From Cyanoderma ruficeps (Eukaryota; Chordata; Aves; Passeriformes; Timaliidae): DNA of 64,000 bases. Made by a program: the position numbers and the translations under genes. Location: contig VZDJ01000063.1 in the NCBI GenBank assembly GCA_008694505.1, forward strand, positions 3,503,292 to 3,567,291, given 5' to 3'. Shown piece after piece: positions 57,798 to 64,000 of this stretch; the first letter of the stretch is position 1, and every line of letters begins with the position of its first letter. The notes under the pieces are model-generated. The model saw only the letters and a list, made by a program, of their open reading frames with translations, made no database searches and was not told the origin of the DNA.

Positions 57798-58649
57798 GTG
57801 GATACACTCCTGCAGGAGACAGATTCTGTGCCTCCATCAGGTATCAGTTTGCAATAATCCTCCCTAAGAACCCAGGTGGCACAAACCCAAGGCCAGCTGT
57901 GCAAGAATTTTGCTTCTAATTATGCAAAGATTTATTAAAGCTTTTCCATAGCTCTGGGGATCAGGTTTACTTCCGACTATGATTTTAAGGACCTGTTATA
58001 AAACTTCCAGCTGGCAATAAATAACTCTATTACATCTCCATACTTATCCATGTGTATTTCCATGTATTCTCCAGCCTGCCGCTGTGAGGGAGTGAAGAGT
58101 TTCTGTCACCTGGAAGCCACAAACATGGGATAGATTCCTCTGGGAAAGAGCATCACCCCCAAAATGAACGTGACCTAAACTACGTGGGATTCAAGGTAGA
58201 ACCTTAAACAACTTCTTGCTGCTACTGGTGGGCTACAGAGGAACAGCTGCTGGTCTGGAGTGTGAGAGAGGACCAGCAGAAGGACGATAAGAGGCTTAGA
58301 CTGGAGAGGTGAGCATGGGCCATGGGCACCACACTGCTCTGGGGACACAGCACAGGGAGAGCCAGCCCCAGAACAGGCTGCAGAGAGGGAAACAAGGCTG
58401 GGGCGAGCACGCCAGGGAGCCCCGGAGCTGGGTTAGATCTGCCGGAGCCATCGATTCGCCAAGCGCATCATCCATCAGCGCTGCGATGATGTAAAGCCTC
58501 CCCCGAGCCAAGGTCGGCAGGAGAGCGTGAGCCCAACACAGAACCTGGCTGATGGCGCTGGCACCGGGGCTTCCCCCCGCCGTTACTTTCGGTGATGGAC
58601 AAGAGCTGCGGGCATCAGGTGCAACCGGATTTATTTAAAGCTTTGGATA

Positions 58650-59360
58650 ATTCCGGCACGGCGGCGGCGTTACTCGCCGCGCTCCTTCCCACGCTCCCGT
58701 TCCGCTGCAGGAATGATGGGAGCCGAGGTCTCTGATCGGAAAGGATGGGATTCTACCGAGCCTGCCTCCCGCCCGTTAACTCCCCGGCAGCGCGCAGGAG
58801 GCACGGACATTAATTATGTTAATTACGTTAATTACCGTTCTCCCCTCCACCGACGATTCCATCCATGCGCAGTTCTCCCGCAGCCAACCCCGCTCTCAGC
58901 GGCGGGGCCTGCGCTCGGCGGGGCAGCGACACCCGCCCCACGCCCACCCCCGCCCGGCCCCGCCGCCGCGGGGACCCCGCCCGCCGCCCCCCGGGGCACG
59001 ACCCCCGCGCCCCCCGCCCCGGGTCTCACCTGCGCAGCAGCAGCCACAGCACGACCAGGAGCAGCGCGACACCCCCGAGGCGGCGCTGCCGCCGCCCCCC
59101 GCACGGCCACATGGCGGAGGGACCGAGGGGACCCGGCCCCGCGCCCCCCGGGACCCCCGGGCCCCGAACCCCCGACCCGCCGGGCGCCGACCCAGCGCGC
59201 GCCCCGCCCCGCCCCGGCCCCGCCCCGCCCGCCGCCCGCGCGCCATTGGGCGCGCCCCGCCCCTCGGCCCCGCCCCCGCCTCCCATTGGCTAACGCAGGG
59301 GCGCGCGCGCGCCCTCGGGGGCGGGGCGTGCGAAGGAGCGGCGGGGTCGAGAGGGAGCGG
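58650..59360 (-). promoter_or_regulatory. GLB1L2: CpG-island promoter of GLB1L2
   Basis: A dense CpG stretch spans the GLB1L2 start. Upstream of the ATG are GC boxes (cgccccgcccc repeats around 59200-59235) and two CCAAT boxes on the gene strand at 59245-59249 and 59285-59289, 40 bp apart, about 135 and 175 bp from the ATG. There is no TATA box, typical of a housekeeping-type promoter. The exact TSS cannot be read. Confidence 0.8.
59030..59112 (-). CDS. GLB1L2: GLB1L2 exon 1: start and signal/anchor
   Basis: ATG at 59112 opens MWPCGGRRQRR, followed by a Leu/Val-rich stretch (GGVALLLVVLWLLL). It ends CGCAG|GTGAGA in phase 2, and joining exon 2 gives Arg28-Phe29. The basic N-flank suggests a type II anchor or an uncleaved signal. 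It is embedded in the CpG island. An in-frame reading extends upstream but no ATG in it is as well placed. Confidence 0.88.
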
Positions 59361-59384
59361 CCCCGGGAGGAGCAGGGGGGGAGT

Positions 59385-59760
59385 CCGGAGGGACGGAGAG
59401 GGAGGAGAACCCCCCCCGGGAGAGAACCCGGGAGAGACCATGGACAGGGACCAGAGAGACCCCCGGACAGAGCCCAGACAGAGAGCCCGGACTGAGGGCA
59501 TGGACAGAGAGCCCCGGGAGAGAACTCAGGCTGAGACCATGGACAGGGATCCCCGAGAGAGAACCCCAACAGAGAGACCCCAGGCAGGGATGCCACAGAG
59601 AGGCCCACGATAGAGACCCCAGAGGAGAACCTGCACTAAGGCCCCGGGCTGGGACCTCTGGCCAGAAACTTCCCATAGAGACCCTGGACAGAGACTTTGG
59701 GCAGGGGCCCTGGGCAGAGACCCTGGCTGGAGACCCCTTCCCACTGCCCAGGGAGCCCTC
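59385..59760. repeat. Degenerate gagacc/cagaga repeat upstream of the GLB1L2 promoter
   Basis: An imperfect repeat of about 12-25 bp units built on gagacc-cc-gga-cagag, with at least 15 diverging units, grading into non-repeat sequence near 59,760. It keeps reading frames open on both strands, giving Arg/Pro/Glu-rich or Leu/Ser-rich artefacts. I see no gene in it. Confidence 0.65.
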
Positions 59761-59904
59761 CCACCCCCAGGGAAGGCAGAGGGTCTCCCCAGTGGGCAGG
59801 TGGCTGTTTCTCTTGGAGGCACAGGTGTTTTATCCTTTAAGCTGCCCTCGCTGCCCAGTGTGGGAAATTCCATGTGCAACATTCAGGGCCTGCCAGCAAC
59901 AGTA

Positions 59905-60005
59905 GAAACTGCGATCAAACCACTGGAAGGCATCCCTGCCCACGGCAGGGGCTGAAAAGAATTGGGTTTAAGGTCCCTTCCAACCTGAACTATTCCATGA
60001 TTCTG
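59905..60005 (+). mobile_element. Short CR1 tail between GLB1L2 and ACAD8
   Basis: A roughly 100 bp forward CR1 3' end (aaggtcccttccaacctgaa, ctattccatgattctgc). Confidence 0.75.
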
Positions 60006-60936
60006 CTGCTAATGCTCTGTCACTTCCCCTCTGCCAAGTACTGCTGAGGAAAAAAGAGGAGCTGGCTGATCTGAATGGGTTAACAGACATTACCTAAAAA
60101 GCCCTCAAGCAGAACTATTTTGCAACACCTACTTCCAAAATTCCCTGTTACTTCTGTTTAAACACCTGAAATACCACAGAAGGAAATAACCATAATTTCC
60201 ACTCCAGTAACATTTCCATCATTGTTTTATTGATTCCAAACCCGAGAGGAAAAAATAGTTTAATTTACCAACATTTTTACTCCCCTTACATTGTTCACAG
60301 CAATGATTTCACTGATTGGAGGCCACAGAGTTCAACAGTGCTGTACATAACTGTAGGTTTTTATTTGCACTTTTGTGCTGCAAAGGCTTCTTCGAGATTA
60401 AGCACCAAAATGTGGTGGGAATACAGAGAACAAGCAGTGGTTGGGACATCAGGAAAAGTTTGCTGAGAAAAGAGGGAGTGCTTCTAGCTAAAGGAGAGGC
60501 AACCTGGAATAAAAACATTCTGGTTAGAGCCTGTGATCATCTGTTCCCAGGGGTGGCGTGAGCAGTTAATTCCTTCAAAATAAAGATTTCAGTGATCCCA
60601 TGGGCTCAGGCCACACCTCTACATTTCAGTCCTGACTCAGCAGAGGTGAGCAGCAGCTCTGCTGTTTCTTTTTCCCAGGAGGATGTGTGGCAAGAGGAGC
60701 GGGATTTGGGGACAGAGGCTCACATTCACAGCTGTGGTTTCTGGCTGCACAATGCCAGCCTGGTGACAGCGGCTCTGCCAGGCACGGCGTGCAGCTGTGC
60801 CACCCAGCTGGGCATAAGGCAGGAGGGCTGTTTCCACTGGGGAATCCCCCTCTCCACTCCCAGGGAGAGAGCTGGAGAGCAGGGGAGGGAAACAGGCCGA
60901 GCTGTAACAGATGGAGGGATTTTAGGGCTCCTGGCT

Positions 60937-60989
60937 TCAGCCCTGTAGCAGATTCCTGGCCACGATCATCCTCATGACCTCGTTGGTAC
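60937..60989 (-). CDS. ACAD8: ACAD8 terminal coding exon
   Basis: Completes the Gly of LEGT, then TNEVMRMIVARNLLQG and TGA at 60937-60939. Acceptor ctgctgcag. Human has GSNEVMR here; the Ser-to-Thr change is conservative. Confidence 0.93.
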
Positions 60990-61010
60990 CTGCAGCAGGA
61001 TGGGGATGCA

Positions 61011-61049
61011 AAGGAAACAGTTAAGGAAACAGTTAAGGAAACAGTTAAG
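61011..61049. repeat. 12 bp tandem repeat, three copies
   Basis: aaggaaacagtt repeated three times, just upstream (gene strand) of the ACAD8 terminal exon acceptor. Confidence 0.88.
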
Positions 61050-61774
61050 GCACAGTCCAATATTCTTCCCTTCAAAAGGCCAAGAGAACTCTTCCCTGAT
61101 GTGCAGTTCACAGCACAGAGAAGCTCTTCCCACCAGCTGAAGTGGCATTTAGGAGGGGCTGGGCTGAAACCCAACTGCCCAGTGCCAGCATATTGCTTGG
61201 GAAAGCTGGTGCTGCTTTTTATATGGGAGGATGCAGGACCAGGCACTGAGCAGAGCTGGATTTATACCAATTTCTGAGCTCTCTGCTTTACATTTAACAC
61301 ATACACAACACACAGGCTGCAAACCCACTCAGTGTAAGAAAGAGCATGTTCCTTACCAGGTACCCTGGTTGTAGGCGAGGGGATTTCAAAGCAGGGAAAA
61401 CAGAATATTTAGGAGGCCAAACCGAGATTAGAAAAGGCCAGATACTGTTAGAGACACAATGTCAAGGAGTCCAAACAGACCAAAATCACAGAGCAGAGGA
61501 ATTGTTAGGGAGAATCATCACGTGACCAGGAGTAATGGGATGAAACTGGACAGAGGCTCTGCTAACATGACAACTAAATATCTTCCTCTGCTGTAAGACT
61601 CTTAAAATAGCCACTAACTGCTCCCACATGGCCAGAGCTCCCGGCCAGGGCACTCACACACGGCACACCTCACGCCCAGAGCAGAGCAGGGCTCTGAAAC
61701 CCAAGAATCAAAGTCATACAGGAAAGGAGGGGGCCTCCAAGGGAGTTTTCCTCCTAACCCCACTGCCAGCTTCA

Positions 61775-61900
<126 letters not shown>

Positions 61901-62741
61901 CTAAGGGGATAACGCCGCTGTGAGGTGGCTTGTGGAGGACACGGCAGTGGCAGAAGCTCGGTAAGGACCCAGGAACCTGGGCTCACTTTTTTTTTTCCTA
62001 GTCACCTAATCTCCTATCTTAAAAACATGGTGTGACTCTCAGACCCCATCAGTGCTGCTCTGGGTGCTATCACCTTACCTATTTCACATGGAGGGTGTGT
62101 TTATGTTAAGAGGAATGCACAGAAATGCCGAGGAATGTACAGAGACAGCCAGGGTGGGTGTTTTTAGGGTATTTTTAGGGAACGAGGCGATTTTCGCTGC
62201 ATTTCTGCGCTTTGCCGATGCAAACCCGAACCGCCCGATCGCCCCCTGGCGGCCACTCAGGGGAGGGCCCGGCAGGGCGAAGGTTTCCATGGAAACGCGA
62301 CTCCGTGTGTCCCATCCCTCAGTTTGGGATAGCGAGCACAGGAACAGCAAAAATGCAGGGCGCTGAGCACGTAAAATAGCTTCTAAATGACACCGAGCTA
62401 GGAAGTGTCAAGTGCTCTTTTCCCCCCCTTCTTGCTTTCTCTTTATGGGGACATTTTGATCAGGTAACAAAATAAGGCATTTTTCAGAGTAATAAGACAA
62501 TTTTCAAAGCAATAATGTAATTTTTCAGACCACTTGCTACCTAGGAACGATCACCCTGCAACATGCAAATTCTCCTTGGAAGAAATGCTCTGCTCCCTGT
62601 CCTGTCTCCCTTTTGGCCCCCTAGGAAGTAGAGTAGGAAGAACCTATGGAAAGATGTCTTAATTCCAAGAGATTAATCCTGAAGCCACACGTCTTATAAA
62701 ACATCCTGTCCTCAAATGAGGCTCCTGGCTCTGGGCTTGGC

Positions 62742-62791
62742 TTTGGGTCGCTACAACATCAAACGACATTTGGGTCGCTACAACATCAAAC
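62742..62791. repeat. 23 bp direct repeat, period 27
   Basis: tttgggtcgctacaacatc plus aaac occurs at 62742 and 62769. The surrounding 62.4-62.8 kb may be part of an old LTR, which I could not establish. Confidence 0.8.
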
Positions 62792-62871
62792 ATCTCCCTG
62801 ACAACCCTGGGCATTAAGGGAGGGTCTCCAAGCTTCTAATTAGGATCCCGAGTGGTGTTTGAGGGACCTAC

Positions 62872-63024
62872 CCCGAAGCACTCGTCGGTGGCAAAGAGCT
62901 TGGCCATGGAGCAGAGCACGGCCGCGTCCTCCCGGCCGTCCTGCAGCGCCCGCGCCGCGTTGCGCACCATGAGCCGCGCTGCCACCAGCCGTGTGGCCAT
63001 CTCTGCCAGCCTGAACTGCAGGTA
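62872..63024 (-). CDS. ACAD8: ACAD8 coding exon ([12 protein letters not shown])
   Basis: Fifty-one residues, phase 0 at both ends: [20 protein letters not shown], then [20 protein letters not shown] and [11 protein letters not shown]. It is rich in CpG compared with neighbouring introns. Acceptor gtggcag, donor GGG|GTAGGT. Confidence 0.95.
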
Positions 63025-63231
63025 CTGCCACAGCCAGAGGGAAGGAAGCTTCATCAGCACCCTCACACGGCTCTCAGCCACAGCCCCACCGCCTTCAGGC
63101 AGGGCTCAGCCCTGACACGCTCCCTCACTGGGGAAAAGCGCGCTCTTGACTTCGCCTTGTGAAGTGAGGGATGGCCCCTCCAGGATGAGGAAGGGCTCAG
63201 CTCTGGAGGGCAGAGCTGCTGCAGGGGTTAC

Positions 63232-63329
63232 CTGGTTGCTGGCGAGGGGTTCCCCAAACTGTTTGCGGACAGTGAGGTGCTCCTGAGCCAGGAGGACTGA
63301 GGCGTGAGCAGCTCCTAACGAGCAAGAAG
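63232..63329 (-). CDS. ACAD8: ACAD8 coding exon ([10 protein letters not shown])
   Basis: Completes an Ala codon, then [20 protein letters not shown] and [12 protein letters not shown]. RKQFGxPL is an acyl-CoA dehydrogenase signature. Acceptor tcccaccag, donor CCAG|GTAACC. Confidence 0.95.
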
Positions 63330-63430
63330 CTGGTGGGAGAAACCAAGGACACGGAGTGAATGTGGAGCTGCTTCAGACAGGGAACAAGCAGATCCTGCCC
63401 TCCTCCCTCGGCTCTCTTTGCCTCTCTCAC

Positions 63431-63566
63431 CGATGTTTATCCTGCCTCCATTGAGGCCCTGCATGGCGATGCTGAATCCCTGCCCTTCAGCTCCCAGCCG
63501 GTTGCCCACAGGAACAACGCAGTCCTCAAAGATCACAGCCCGAGTTGGCTGGGAATTCCAGCCTAC
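63431..63566 (-). CDS. ACAD8: ACAD8 coding exon (VGWNSQPT)
   Basis: Forty-five residues plus one base: [20 protein letters not shown], then [20 protein letters not shown] and GRINI. Acceptor tttttcccag, donor ATCG|GTGAGA. It is nearly identical to human. No upstream exon is recognisable between 63567 and the window end. Confidence 0.95.
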
Positions 63567-63904
63567 CTGGGAAAAAACAGAGCTCCTTCCAGACTGCCTG
63601 AGGAGCAGCACAACTCCAACACAGAACCACCAGCCTGCTCCCAACCCCTCTCTCTCACTGCTAAGATGCCACAAAGCACCCGTGGTCTGCATGGTTGGGC
63701 CGCAGTGTGGAAACTGGAATGGGTGTTTTTGAGAAGAGGCACAAATCCAGTGATGTTGATGTTCCTGACACCAAAATCCTTCATTTACCAAAGGGATGGG
63801 TATTGGGTAAACTTCACCAAAGCTGGACTTGGCTTGGTAAAACCATGCCAGGCTGGGACTCCAATCCCATCCATGAAGAGATCCCTAATGCTTTGCACAG
63901 ACAA

Positions 63905-64000
63905 GCTCATTGGGACCACAGGACACAGCCTCAAGCTGTGCAGGGGAGGCTCAGGTTGGACATCAGGAAGAATTCCTCCATGGAAAAGGCTTCCAGGCAT
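63905..64000 (+). mobile_element. CR1 fragment running off the window
   Basis: Forward CR1-like text (ggctcaggttggacatcagg, then aagaattcctcc), cut by the right edge, inside ACAD8. Confidence 0.7.

Larger units (their letters stand above)
54700..59029 (-). other. GLB1L2 intron 1 remainder
   Basis: No coding exon found, although alternative 5' exons cannot be excluded. It contains the CR1 piece at 56905 and the 19 bp array at 57651. CpG density rises toward 58.65 kb. Confidence 0.7.
32838..59112 (-). other. GLB1L2: GLB1L2 gene, beta-galactosidase-1-like protein 2 (GH35), 19 coding exons
   Basis: A member of glycoside hydrolase family 35, related to lysosomal beta-galactosidase. The physiological substrate is not settled in the literature I know. 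Nineteen exons join without a phase break to 636 residues, equal to human GLB1L2. The order is an Arg-rich start and hydrophobic anchor or signal (about residues 14-26), the TIM-barrel catalytic domain with acid/base Glu200 (VENEYG) and nucleophile Glu274 (VMEYW), then the C-terminal jelly-roll domains ([17 protein letters not shown]). Two introns start with GC instead of GT. The early sequence RFNWSxLTPL is shared with GLB1L3, while the middle (DNKNGLS, KSDVTSYDYDAV) is GLB1L2-like. No second GLB1L gene lies between this promoter and ACAD8. Confidence 0.95.

Noticed and set aside
57567..57867. ORFs with a repeating Tyr-Ser-Ala-Pro-Arg-Gly-Leu-Phe type pattern
   Set aside because: Product of the 19 bp tandem array; the frame cycles through all phases.
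58713..59613. Overlapping 200-265 codon ORFs on both strands over the CpG island
   Set aside because: They arise from GC-rich, stop-poor sequence and the gagacc repeat, are low-complexity (Pro/Arg/Ala), and overlap the well-supported GLB1L2 exon 1.

Overview
This is a window of bird nuclear genome. Its interspersed repeats are CR1 retrotransposon fragments and solo LTRs, the genes are compact but split by introns, and the gene order ACAD8 - GLB1L2 - B3GAT1 matches the human 11q25 block. A neoavian or passerine host is my inference from the many young-looking solo LTRs. I recognise three protein genes. All other reading frames look like chance ORFs or repeats.

Layout. Positions 1 to about 15,200 hold no gene I can support. 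They carry three copies of a ~445 bp LTR, a 104 bp foldback element, short tandem repeats and AT-rich blocks that could be conserved noncoding elements. B3GAT1 (glucuronyltransferase P, HNK-1 synthesis) runs on the + strand. Its four coding exons between 15,536 and 28,086 encode 334 residues, and it has candidate 5' and 3' untranslated exons. From 29.6 to 32.8 kb is the convergent intergenic region. GLB1L2 (a GH35 beta-galactosidase-like protein) fills 32,838-59,112 on the - strand. I could join 19 coding exons in phase into 636 residues, the human GLB1L2 length. Its CpG-island promoter is at about 58.65-59.36 kb, with two CCAAT boxes upstream of the ATG. The last five coding exons of ACAD8 (isobutyryl-CoA dehydrogenase) lie on the - strand from 60,937 to 63,566. 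The rest of that gene is beyond the right edge.

The three genes are neighbours by ancestry, not parts of one pathway. B3GAT1 acts in the Golgi, GLB1L2 is predicted to enter the secretory pathway, and ACAD8 is a mitochondrial valine-catabolism enzyme.

I found no novel gene system. The most interesting signals concern gene structure: a solo LTR with a perfect 6 bp target duplication sits 19 bases from the GLB1L2 exon 2 acceptor, so the branch point must lie inside the LTR; GLB1L2 has two GC-AG introns; a B3GAT1 5' exon has two donors that would choose between the long and short GlcAT-P N-termini; several tandem arrays abut splice acceptors; and there is a MITE-like foldback element.
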